Assembly (NCBI GenBank): GCA_003136295.1 | Contig: PLDZ01000183.1 | Span: 1-6,074, forward strand | Source of the DNA: Candidatus Dormiibacterota bacterium | Lineage (GTDB): Bacteria; Chloroflexota; Dormibacteria; Aeolococcales; Aeolococcaceae | Length of the DNA: 6,074 bases | Direction: 5' to 3' | Shown here: piece after piece, positions 1 to 6,049 of the stretch | Position numbering within the stretch: position 1 is the stretch's first letter | Layout of the letters: each line of letters opens with the position of its first letter | Notes under the pieces: generated by a model | Databases searched by the model: none | Seen by the model: only the letters and a program-made list of their open reading frames with translations | Told to the model about the DNA's origin: nothing | Translations under genes and position numbers: made by a program

Positions 1-345
1 TCGCTTGCCTGGCAGCGCCCGGACGACGTTCGCGCGGCATACCTGCGCTGCCTGAGCACCCTGATCGCCGGGGGCGCGCTGCCGATGGCCGCCACCCACG
101 ATCCGAAGCTCATCGACGCCACGGGCCGGCTGGTCAGGGACATCGGCGGGCCTGGATTCATGCACGAGTACCAGATGCTCTTCGGCATTCGCCCGGACGA
201 GCAGCGCCGTCTCGTCGCGGCAGGCGCGACGGTTCGGGTCTACGTGCCGTTCGGGGTGCAGTGGTATGGATATCTCATGCGCCGCATGGCCGAACGGCCG
301 GCCAACACCGCGCTGTTCCTACGCGCGCTGATGAGCAGGAACTGA
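1..345 (+). CDS. Proline dehydrogenase, C-terminal part (5' end outside window)
   Basis: This is the last 114 residues of a monofunctional, FAD-dependent proline dehydrogenase. The enzyme oxidises L-proline to delta-1-pyrroline-5-carboxylate, the first step of proline catabolism, and is usually membrane-associated. The reading frame is open from base 1 and ends at TGA 343-345. Visible family marks, numbered within the fragment, are ATHDPKLID (31-39) on a late barrel strand, EYQMLFGIR (56-64), VRVYVPFG (78-85), and WYGYLMRRMAERPAN (88-102). The paired arginines in the last motif (94-95) match those known in the family to hold the proline carboxylate. The protein stops soon after this motif, as single-domain enzymes do, with no fused P5C dehydrogenase. 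About two thirds of the usual roughly 310 residues lie upstream. The stop overlaps the start of the next gene by one base. Family assignment is very firm; the 5' end cannot be judged. Confidence 0.93.
   Translation, partial: SLAWQRPDDVRAAYLRCLSTLIAGGALPMAATHDPKLIDATGRLVRDIGGPGFMHEYQMLFGIRPDEQRRLVAAGATVRVYVPFGVQWYGYLMRRMAERPANTALFLRALMSRN
337..340 (+). promoter_or_regulatory. Ribosome binding site of the epimerase, inside the proline dehydrogenase gene
   Basis: AGGA lies four bases before the ATG at 345, within the final codons of the upstream gene. This short but plausible Shine-Dalgarno match favours the start at 345 over the in-frame ATG at 261, which lies deep in the upstream gene. The close spacing suggests translation of the epimerase depends on ribosomes finishing proline dehydrogenase. 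Confidence 0.5.
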
Positions 346-1289
346 TGGCGACGGTGATGACGGGCCAGCGCGTCGTGGTCACCGGTGGCGCGGGCTTCAT
401 CGGTGTCCACAGCGTCGAAGCACTGCTCGCCGCGGGCGCCGAGGTCCTGGTCATCGACGACCTTCGTCACGCGTCGTACAGGCCCCTTCCCGGCGCGGCC
501 CGCCTCGAGGCGGCGGATGTGGCCGAGCCGGCGGCGCGAAACGCCATCACTTCCTGGCGACCCACGGCGATCCTCCACCTCGCGGCTCAGGGCGGCGTCA
601 ACCGCTCCTGGCGCGAGCCGGCGGCGGACGCCCACATCAACGTGCTCGGGACCGTGAACGTACTGGCGGCGTCGATCGCCGCCGGATGCCGGCGCGTCGT
701 CGTCGCGTCCTCCGGCGGAGCCCTCTACGGTGCCTCCCCTCGCCTCCCATCGCCAGAGGACGAGCCGGCGCAACCGCGGTCACCGTACGGCACCGCGAAG
801 CTCAGCATCGAGCATTACCTCAGCCATTTCACGCGAGCGGGCTCCCTTGACGCGCTCGCGCTTCGCTACGGGAACGTGTACGGACCCGGGCAGGACGGCA
901 CCGGCGAGGCCGGCGTCGTGGCGATCTCGAGCCGCCGTCTCCTCGACGGCAGAGCACCGGTGGTCCGCGGGGATGGCACCCAGACACGCGACTTCACCTA
1001 TGTCGGGGACGTAGTCGCGGCGAACATGCTCGGGCTCGCCTCGAGCGTCACCGGCGCGCTGAACATCGGCACCGGCCGCGAGACCGCGATCATCGACCTG
1101 GTCCGTACGCTGTGCGAGCTCGCCGGCTTTCACGGGGAACCCGATCGCGAGCCTCTCCCACCCGGGGAGGTGGCTCGAAGTGCCCTCGACAACTCGCTCG
1201 CCGCCGATCGCCTCGGATGGGCGCCGGCTGTCAGCCTCGAGGACGGGCTGGCTCGAACCCTCGAGAGCTTCCGCGCCCCGACCCCGTGA
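345..1289 (+). CDS. NAD-dependent sugar-nucleotide epimerase/dehydratase (GalE-like extended SDR)
   Basis: This is a cytoplasmic extended short-chain dehydrogenase of 314 residues, close to the usual 310-330 for UDP-glucose 4-epimerase-like enzymes. It probably interconverts or modifies a nucleotide sugar. The Rossmann NAD motif TGGAGFIG is at 13-20, and the acidic pair after beta-2 (VIDD, 36-39) favours NAD over NADP. HLAAQ is at 78-82, the active-site serine region SSGGALYG at 122-129, and the catalytic YxxxK at Tyr148/Lys152. The substrate-side motifs RYGNVYGPGQ (174-183) and RDFTYVGDVV (215-224) are typical of GalE relatives. I start it at ATG 345 because an AGGA precedes it and the NAD motif then begins about 13 residues in, as is normal; ATG 357 is a weaker alternative. 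The ATG overlaps the proline dehydrogenase stop (TGATG). The exact substrate cannot be told: UDP-glucose/galactose, UDP-glucuronate or a dTDP/GDP sugar are all possible. Confidence 0.9.
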   Translation: MATVMTGQRVVVTGGAGFIGVHSVEALLAAGAEVLVIDDLRHASYRPLPGAARLEAADVAEPAARNAITSWRPTAILHLAAQGGVNRSWREPAADAHINVLGTVNVLAASIAAGCRRVVVASSGGALYGASPRLPSPEDEPAQPRSPYGTAKLSIEHYLSHFTRAGSLDALALRYGNVYGPGQDGTGEAGVVAISSRRLLDGRAPVVRGDGTQTRDFTYVGDVVAANMLGLASSVTGALNIGTGRETAIIDLVRTLCELAGFHGEPDREPLPPGEVARSALDNSLAADRLGWAPAVSLEDGLARTLESFRAPTP

Positions 1290-1294
1290 TCACG
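1285..1294. other. Palindrome joining two abutting convergent stop codons
   Basis: CGTGATCACG is a perfect 10-base palindrome centred exactly between the epimerase stop (TGA, 1287-1289, plus strand) and the stop of the last operon gene (TGA on the minus strand, 1292-1290). A second TGATCA lies at 1313-1318. The segments 1287-1293 and 1312-1318 could pair as a 7-bp stem with an 18-base loop. No T-run follows on either strand, so I do not call an intrinsic terminator. Confidence 0.55.
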
Positions 1295-2528
1295 CGGTGG
1301 TGTGCGCGGCGGTGATCAGGCCGGACACGTCGAGCACCAATGCAACCACGACCAAGACGGCTATGGCCGACCCACGAAGCGGCGAGAGCCCCCCGGTGCG
1401 GCGCCACCCGATCGTCCACGCCGTGATGGGTGCCGCGGCGGCGACAGCGACGAGCAGGTAGCGCGCCTGCGGCTGGAGATCGAAGGTGGCCGAGTTCAGC
1501 ACCGACTGCGCGACCGCCACGAGGAGCACCGCGAGAAGGATGGCCGCGACCCGGCGGCGCACCGTGTCCCACCGCCCCCACGAGCGCGCCACCGCAATAC
1601 ACGCGGCGACGGTGATGACCCCGATCGCCGCGATGGCAACCGTGCTCGGCAGCGGCCGAACGCCGAGGATCGAAATCCCGACCAGGTGGGCGCCGTTGCC
1701 GTACATGCCCACGATGCTCAGGGCCGTCGCGGCGACATAGCCGCGCACCTGTGCGAAAGAGTCGAACACCTGCCGCTGGGCGGTGATCGGGTGCAAAGGC
1801 GGGAGCGGGCTCCCGAACTCCACCGCGTTGCGGACGAACCACCAACCGGCGAGCACCATCGTCGGCACCAGCAGCAGGACCGCACTCATGGCACGGATCT
1901 GCCGGGCGAAGCGCACCGCGACAAGTGCCAGCAGCAGCAGCGCGAGGATCCACACGGTCTCCTTGGCGAGCACGGCCAGGGCGACCGCCAGGCCTGACCC
2001 GAGGGCAAGCCGCGGGGTGAGCAGATCGCTCTGCACCGCAACGACGCCGGCGAGGACGAGCAGCGCACCGGCGAGCCACGCGACGTTGTCGTCGTTGATC
2101 GCCCCGGCGAGGTATTGCGTTTCGGGGAGGAGCGCCACCAGCGCCGCGGCGCCGACCGCCAGAGCCGGCCTGTGCGGGAAAAGGCGGCGTGCCACCGCGT
2201 AGACGGTGAGAATCGTGAGCACGCCGAGCACCACCGAGAGCAACCGGATCAGGCGTGCATCATCCCCAGTGAGTTTCGCGACGACCGCTCCGAGCAGGTA
2301 GTACAGCGGTGGCTGCTGGCGCTCGGGCTCGCCGGCCGGCGGCAGTTGCAGGTGATCGGAGATGCCGGTCATGTAGTGCAGGTGGGAAAGCTCGTCCGGC
2401 GATGCGCCGATGGGCGTGATGCGGGTGTACGCGACGGCGAAACCGATGAAGACGGCGATGACCGCACCGAGCGCCCATCGATCGGGGCGTCGCCGCTCCA
2501 CCGCGGCGAGGAAGCCTGATCTGGTCAC
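1290..2528 (-). CDS. Multi-pass membrane protein, GT-C glycosyltransferase-like (GT39/DUF2142-like)
   Basis: This is a 412-residue, very hydrophobic protein with about 11-12 predicted membrane spans, for example near 19-34, 93-112, 121-137, 149-166, 192-207, 214-231, 296-314, 325-342, 357-373 and 386-407. After the first span is ASPDELSHLHYM (42-53), with Asp45-Glu46 in the first outer loop, where GT-C enzymes place an acidic catalytic or metal-site residue. AINDDN (143-148) and a late QPQARYLLVA (352-361) resemble conserved spots in DUF2142/PMT-like families. It probably transfers a sugar from a polyprenyl-phosphate carrier outside the cytoplasmic membrane; donor and acceptor are unknown. 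I chose GTG 2528-2526 because it overlaps the upstream stop as GTGA, the usual coupled arrangement. An in-frame GTG at 2561 would add 11 residues (423 in all), and neither start has a strong ribosome binding site. It is the last gene of the block and has little soluble domain. Confidence 0.78.
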   Translation of the reverse strand: MTRSGFLAAVERRRPDRWALGAVIAVFIGFAVAYTRITPIGASPDELSHLHYMTGISDHLQLPPAGEPERQQPPLYYLLGAVVAKLTGDDARLIRLLSVVLGVLTILTVYAVARRLFPHRPALAVGAAALVALLPETQYLAGAINDDNVAWLAGALLVLAGVVAVQSDLLTPRLALGSGLAVALAVLAKETVWILALLLLALVAVRFARQIRAMSAVLLLVPTMVLAGWWFVRNAVEFGSPLPPLHPITAQRQVFDSFAQVRGYVAATALSIVGMYGNGAHLVGISILGVRPLPSTVAIAAIGVITVAACIAVARSWGRWDTVRRRVAAILLAVLLVAVAQSVLNSATFDLQPQARYLLVAVAAAAPITAWTIGWRRTGGLSPLRGSAIAVLVVVALVLDVSGLITAAHTTA

Positions 2529-4060
2529 GGGAGGTTTTGGGCGATGTCGGCCCTGACCCACACGGTGTCCGGGTAGCTCTCGTACTCATTGACGTACGCG
2601 CCCCCGGCGAGAAGCTTGCCGATTTCGGGGTAGAGCGCCTGGGCCACCGCGTCGACGACGATCAGCACCGGGCGTTTGCCGGCGACATACGCTTCCACGG
2701 GACCGCCATAGCCGAGCAGCACCTCGTCGTTGTAGATGGGCGGAGTCGGCATGTCGATCTGCAAGTCTGCGAGGGCGTACACCCAGGAGTCATAGGACCA
2801 GACCACGGCGGTGTCGTCGCTGAACCCCTTCGCCGTGATCCAGGCGACGGCATCCGCGTCGCCCTTGACCCTGTAGTCGAAGTCGTCGAGCCATGTGGTG
2901 CGCCAGGTCGGATCGAACGCGGCGCCCACCGCGCCGCCGTAGTAACCGCTGAGGGTGTGGGAGTTGGTCGCGGACGGGGGAATCGGCAGCCAGTCGATAC
3001 CGGCGACTTTCGCCGTCAGGATCGCGATCACCAGGCCACCAATCTGCAATCCCGGACCGATGAGCGACCGCCGGTTGCCGGTCCGGAACCGGAGCCTCGA
3101 GGGCACCGAGACCCCGCAGACCAGCAAGGTGAGCGGCGCGACCGCGGGAGCGAGGAAGTGCGGGTACGGTTGCCCGGCCACGGCCGTGACCACCAGGGTC
3201 GCGCCGGCCCAGAGGGCGAGGACCCAGTCCACTCGCGGACGCCGGCGATTGGCGATCGCCCCGGCGGCGATCAGCAGCGCAGCGGCGAACGCCAGGCCGA
3301 AGTGGGCGATCCCGCCGGCAGCGCTGGTGGGGAGAGCCTTCTGCGTGTAGCTCACATAGAAGCCGGCGAGCGCGAAGCCCACGGTGCCGGCCCCGGCGGT
3401 GATGATCGCGGCTGTCAGCCAGGCAGCGGTGATGACCAGGACCGTGCCCAGGAAGATGAAGGCATCGCGGCGGAGAAGCGTCGGCGCCAGGAGCATGGCG
3501 AAGAAAAACGCCGAGGTCTCGGCGACGGCTGTCTGCTGGTATGCGATCGCCGCTGCCATGAGCACGCCGGCTGCAAGCGGCCAGCGCGGGATGCGCCGGG
3601 GGTCCTCACTGCGGTCGCCGCGCAGGATCCGCACCAGGATGATGGCGGCGGCCCACGAGAGGGGCGCGATCATCAAGCTCTCCGGTACCGCCAGTTCGGC
3701 ATCGACGATCGGCAGACCCAGGATCCCCGCCACGATCACCCCGGCGAGAAGCGCGCGCCGCGGTGTGTACAGCCGTCCCGCGGCCCAGACGACCGCGGCG
3801 ATCGTGGCCATCCCGCTGATGAGCGTCAGCACGTGCAGCCCGATCTCACTCGACCCGAAGAGCCGCACCTCGAGCGCGATCGTCCAGAGCATCCCCGGCG
3901 GCTTGTTGTTCCATATCTGCGCGTAGAGGATCCTGCCCTTGAGGAGCTCGCGGGCGACGTTCACGTATCCCGCCTCGTCCGTGTACCAGTGCGGCTCCAT
4001 GAAGGACGGCAGGCGGAGAACCACCAGCGTGACCAGTCCCGGTAGGGCTGCTTTGCGCAC
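2525..4060 (-). CDS. Membrane glycosyltransferase, ArnT/PMT-like GT-C family (GT39-like)
   Basis: This 511-residue membrane protein probably moves a sugar from a polyprenyl-phosphate donor to a lipid, glycan or protein on the outer face of the membrane. The first span (about 6-19) is followed by HWYTDEAGYVNVARELLKG (24-42). Asp28-Glu29 sit in the first outer loop, as in PMT/ArnT enzymes. IWNNKPPG (49-56) is the characteristic short motif seen in many bacterial GT39-like proteins. AVPESLM (124-130) and a late PYPHFLAPAVAPL (298-310) also fit. About 12 spans occupy residues 6-351. Residues from about 354 to 511 form a mostly soluble C-terminal domain containing DADAVAWI (411-418) and VVWSYDSWVYALAD (429-442), common in actinobacterial members. 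The start is GTG 4060, directly after the upstream TAG, with GGGAG nine bases upstream; the stop overlaps the next gene by four bases. Family is firm; substrates are unknown. Confidence 0.86.
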   Translation of the reverse strand: MRKAALPGLVTLVVLRLPSFMEPHWYTDEAGYVNVARELLKGRILYAQIWNNKPPGMLWTIALEVRLFGSSEIGLHVLTLISGMATIAAVVWAAGRLYTPRRALLAGVIVAGILGLPIVDAELAVPESLMIAPLSWAAAIILVRILRGDRSEDPRRIPRWPLAAGVLMAAAIAYQQTAVAETSAFFFAMLLAPTLLRRDAFIFLGTVLVITAAWLTAAIITAGAGTVGFALAGFYVSYTQKALPTSAAGGIAHFGLAFAAALLIAAGAIANRRRPRVDWVLALWAGATLVVTAVAGQPYPHFLAPAVAPLTLLVCGVSVPSRLRFRTGNRRSLIGPGLQIGGLVIAILTAKVAGIDWLPIPPSATNSHTLSGYYGGAVGAAFDPTWRTTWLDDFDYRVKGDADAVAWITAKGFSDDTAVVWSYDSWVYALADLQIDMPTPPIYNDEVLLGYGGPVEAYVAGKRPVLIVVDAVAQALYPEIGKLLAGGAYVNEYESYPDTVWVRADIAQNLP

Positions 4061-4804
4061 CTAGGCTCGCTCCCGGCGGGCGTCCTCCGGTCGCCAGCTC
4101 ATCGCCAGTGAGATGCGAAGACGGATCACATCACGCATCGCTCTGGCGATGGGGATGAGACGGCCGCCGGAGCGGCGGCCGGCGAGACGTGGAAGGTGCT
4201 CGACGCGTACCTGGATCACCCGAAATCCCAGCCGGTGGGCCTTGAAGAAGATCTCGGGATTGAACACTGCGGACCGTGCGCGGATCGGGGTGACCGCGTT
4301 CCAGACCTCACGCGTGAACGCCTTGAGACCGCAGTCGAAGTCCTGTTCGCGGATGCCGAACGCGATCCGGACCACCCGGTTGTAGACGCCGCTCACAAAC
4401 GAGCGATACCACGGGTCGGCCCTGCGGTTGCGAATCCCGGCAACCATGTCGAAGTGATCGAGGCCGCCGATCACGACGGCGAGGTCCTGTGGATCGAACT
4501 GGCCGTCGCCGTCCATGAAGGCGAGGATCTTCCCCCGCGACGCCCGGAGTCCATCGCAGACCGTGACCGCGTATCCGCGCTGCTGCTTGTGGGTCACGAC
4601 CGTCAGGTTTCGAGTCGCGTCCCCCATGGCCGCGCGCGCGACACCGGCTGTGTCGTCGTGACTAGCGTCGTCCACGAGGACGATCTCGTAGGTTCGACCA
4701 CCTACGGCGAGCACCGCCATGACGTCCTGGAGAACGCGTCCGATGTTCTCCGCCTCGTTATGGGCCGGGATCGTCAGGCTGACGTCGACCTCGGGTAGCG
4801 CCAC
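4061..4804 (-). CDS. Family 2 glycosyltransferase, DPM1-like (polyprenyl-phosphate sugar transferase)
   Basis: This is a 247-residue GT-A fold enzyme without obvious membrane spans, resembling the catalytic part of dolichyl- or polyprenyl-phosphate mannosyl/glucosyltransferases. These load a sugar from a nucleotide donor onto a polyprenyl phosphate at the cytoplasmic face. The nucleotide-binding start TIPAHNEAENI is at 11-21, VLVDDASHDDT at 42-52, the DXD-type metal site MDGDGQFDP at 97-105 (Asp98, Asp100), and FDCGLKAF at 146-153, a hallmark of the DPM1 subgroup. The basic tail may touch the membrane. The start is GTG 4804, five bases after the upstream stop, with only a weak GGTGG about ten bases before it, so reinitiation from the upstream gene is likely. 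The stop abuts the next GTG. Given its neighbours, the enzyme would make the lipid-linked sugar used by the two GT-C proteins. The sugar could be mannose, glucose or, speculatively, sulfoquinovose. Confidence 0.88.
   Translation of the reverse strand: MALPEVDVSLTIPAHNEAENIGRVLQDVMAVLAVGGRTYEIVLVDDASHDDTAGVARAAMGDATRNLTVVTHKQQRGYAVTVCDGLRASRGKILAFMDGDGQFDPQDLAVVIGGLDHFDMVAGIRNRRADPWYRSFVSGVYNRVVRIAFGIREQDFDCGLKAFTREVWNAVTPIRARSAVFNPEIFFKAHRLGFRVIQVRVEHLPRLAGRRSGGRLIPIARAMRDVIRLRISLAMSWRPEDARRERA
4070..4074 (-). promoter_or_regulatory. Ribosome binding site of the ArnT/PMT-like gene
   Basis: The minus strand reads GGGAG nine bases before GTG 4060, inside the last codons of the GT2 gene. It supports starting the membrane protein at this GTG, immediately after the TAG stop of GT2, rather than at an internal codon. 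Confidence 0.55.
4161..4181 (-). repeat. Perfect 9-bp GC hairpin inside the GT2 gene
   Basis: CGGCCGCCG (4161-4169) and CGGCGGCCG (4173-4181) are exact reverse complements separated by three bases, giving an all-GC stem of nine pairs. It lies in the 3' part of the GT2 gene, over the codons for the Arg/Gly-rich GRRSGGR stretch, about 100 bases before the next start codon. No T-run follows on either strand. It may only reflect GC-rich codons, or it may slow or protect the polycistronic mRNA. Confidence 0.5.
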
Positions 4805-4809
4805 CGGCG

Positions 4810-6036
4810 CTACGCCACCGTCTCCGCTGCTGGAGCCGTGACCTGCGCCTTACCGGTGGCTGCGCGGGAACGACCCGTGGTCCATTCCACGTCGGACACG
4901 CCGACCTGGGAGAGGTCGACCCGGTCGATGTTCGCCTCGACGATCTCGATGACCGAGTCGATCAGGGTGGTTCGAAGCTTGTGCGCCTCGAGGCCGAGGT
5001 CGACGAGCAGCTGATGCTTGGCGTTGTAGAAGTGCGTGTCCTTCTCGAAACGAGGATTCGGCGTGTGGTCGATGACGGTCTCGCCGCCGTGCGCAGCTCG
5101 TGCTTCACGCACCAGCTCGGCGAGCTGGAGAACCGAGAACTGCTCGGTGAACTGGTTGAAGACGCGGAACTCGCCGGGCAGTGCCGGATGTTCGATGCTC
5201 AGCTGGACGCACGCCATGGTGTCGCGGATGTCGAGGAAGCCGCGCGTCTGACCGCCGCTGCCGTACACGGTGAGTGGCTTGCCGATCGCCGACTGCACGA
5301 TGAAACGGTTGAGCACCGTCCCCCAGATCCCGTCGTAATCGAATCGCGTTGCGAGCTCGGGATGGAGCGCGGTCTCCGGTGTGGTGCAGCCGTACACAAC
5401 GCCCTGATTGAGGTCGGTGGCGGCGAGCCCCCAGGCGCGGCACACGAAATGGATGTTGTGGCTGTCGTGGACCTTGGACAGGTGGTAGAAGCTGCCCGGA
5501 AGCTTGGGGTACGGCAGCGTGTCGGTCCGGCCGTTGTGCTCGATGGTGATGAAGCCTTCCTCGATGTCGATGTTCGGGGTTCCGTACTCGCCCATCGTGC
5601 CGAGCTTCACCAGCTGGCACTCCGGCGCGTGCTCGTGCAACGCGAAGAGCAGGTTGAGCGTGCCCGCAACGTTGTTGAGCTGGGTCATGACCGCGTGCTC
5701 GCGGTCGACCATGGAGAAGGGCGCCGAGCGCTGCTCGGCGAAATGCACCACAGCGTCGGGCTGTGTCGATGCGATCAACTCGGAGAGCCCGTCGGCGTCG
5801 GTGAGATCGACGAGCCGCCATTCGATCGGCGCTCCACCCTGCTCGCGCCAGCGCTCGACGCGCCGCTCCATGGTCGAAATCGGGATGAGCGACGAGGTGC
5901 CGCATTCGAGGTCCCAGCGACGGCGCACCAGATTGTCCACCGCGATGACGCGATAGCCCTGGTTGGACAGGTGCATCGATTGCGGCCAGCCGAGATAGCC
6001 GTCCGCGCCGAGCACGATCACCGTTCGATTGCGCAT
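4810..6036 (-). CDS. sqdB: UDP-sulfoquinovose synthase (SQD1/SqdB family)
   Basis: This 408-residue extended SDR makes UDP-sulfoquinovose from UDP-glucose and sulfite through a bound 4-keto-5-ene intermediate, using tightly bound NAD. The NAD motif GADGYLG is at 10-16, followed by VDNLVRRRWD (33-42). HFAEQRSAPFSM (98-109), KLGTMGEYGTPNIDIEEG (144-161), HNGRTDTLPYPK (167-178), FYHLSKVHDSHNI (183-195), DLNQGVVYG (208-216), GGQTRGFLDIRDT (261-273), RVFNQFTEQFSV (291-302) and FYNAKH (336-341) are nearly identical to motifs I know from plant and bacterial SQD1. The catalytic set would be Thr147, Tyr184 and Lys188. An Ala-rich tail (about 391-408) extends past the usual end. The start ATG 6036 has AGGAG eight bases upstream. 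It is the first visible gene of the minus-strand block. Archaeal Agl3, which makes the same donor for a glycoprotein glycan, is the main functional alternative. Confidence 0.95.
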   Translation of the reverse strand: MRNRTVIVLGADGYLGWPQSMHLSNQGYRVIAVDNLVRRRWDLECGTSSLIPISTMERRVERWREQGGAPIEWRLVDLTDADGLSELIASTQPDAVVHFAEQRSAPFSMVDREHAVMTQLNNVAGTLNLLFALHEHAPECQLVKLGTMGEYGTPNIDIEEGFITIEHNGRTDTLPYPKLPGSFYHLSKVHDSHNIHFVCRAWGLAATDLNQGVVYGCTTPETALHPELATRFDYDGIWGTVLNRFIVQSAIGKPLTVYGSGGQTRGFLDIRDTMACVQLSIEHPALPGEFRVFNQFTEQFSVLQLAELVREARAAHGGETVIDHTPNPRFEKDTHFYNAKHQLLVDLGLEAHKLRTTLIDSVIEIVEANIDRVDLSQVGVSDVEWTTGRSRAATGKAQVTAPAAETVA

Positions 6037-6044
6037 GCAAATAA

Positions 6045-6049
6045 CTCCT
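6045..6049 (-). promoter_or_regulatory. Strong ribosome binding site of the UDP-sulfoquinovose synthase gene
   Basis: The minus strand has AGGAG eight bases before ATG 6036, the best Shine-Dalgarno sequence in the window. It fits this being the best-translated gene of the block, with the following GTG-started genes relying on coupling. It lies within a small inverted repeat (ACTCC, two bases, GGAGT, at 6044-6055). The 38 bases upstream of the start that are visible show no promoter I can recognise. Confidence 0.75.

Larger units (their letters stand above)
1290..6036 (-). other. Putative four-gene sulfosugar/glycosyltransferase operon
   Basis: Four genes on the minus strand follow each other with gaps of 5 bp (4805-4809), 0 bp (TAG directly followed by GTG at 4060) and a 4-bp GTGA overlap (2528-2525). 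Only the first has ATG and a strong ribosome binding site. The order of donor synthesis, lipid-carrier transferase, then two membrane GT-C proteins matches a pathway running from cytoplasm to outer membrane face. Co-transcription is inferred from spacing. The block may continue upstream of 6074, so its promoter is not located. Confidence 0.75.

Noticed and set aside
261..344. Longer epimerase start at ATG 261
   Set aside because: It would overlap proline dehydrogenase by 85 bases and add 28 residues before the NAD motif, which normally lies near the N-terminus. ATG 345 has a better-placed AGGA.
1287..1318. Possible bidirectional terminator at the convergent junction
   Set aside because: The potential stem is only 7 bp with an 18-base loop, and no T-run follows on either strand.
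1302..1997. A 231-codon plus-strand frame after the epimerase
   Set aside because: It lies wholly opposite the last membrane protein gene and encodes a charged, low-complexity product without motifs.
1231..2079. A 282-codon minus-strand frame overlapping the last membrane protein in another frame
   Set aside because: The product is Arg/Gly/Ala-rich with no membrane pattern, whereas the overlapping frame gives a coherent multi-pass protein ending exactly at the convergent junction.
2537..4045. A 502-codon open frame on the plus strand opposite the ArnT/PMT-like gene
   Set aside because: Its product is rich in Arg, Gly, Asp and Glu without recognisable motifs, and it mirrors a clear membrane protein on the other strand. 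Long antisense frames are expected in GC-rich genes.
4196..4798. A 200-codon plus-strand frame opposite the GT2 gene
   Set aside because: It mirrors the GT2 codons, lacks a ribosome binding site and has no recognisable domain.
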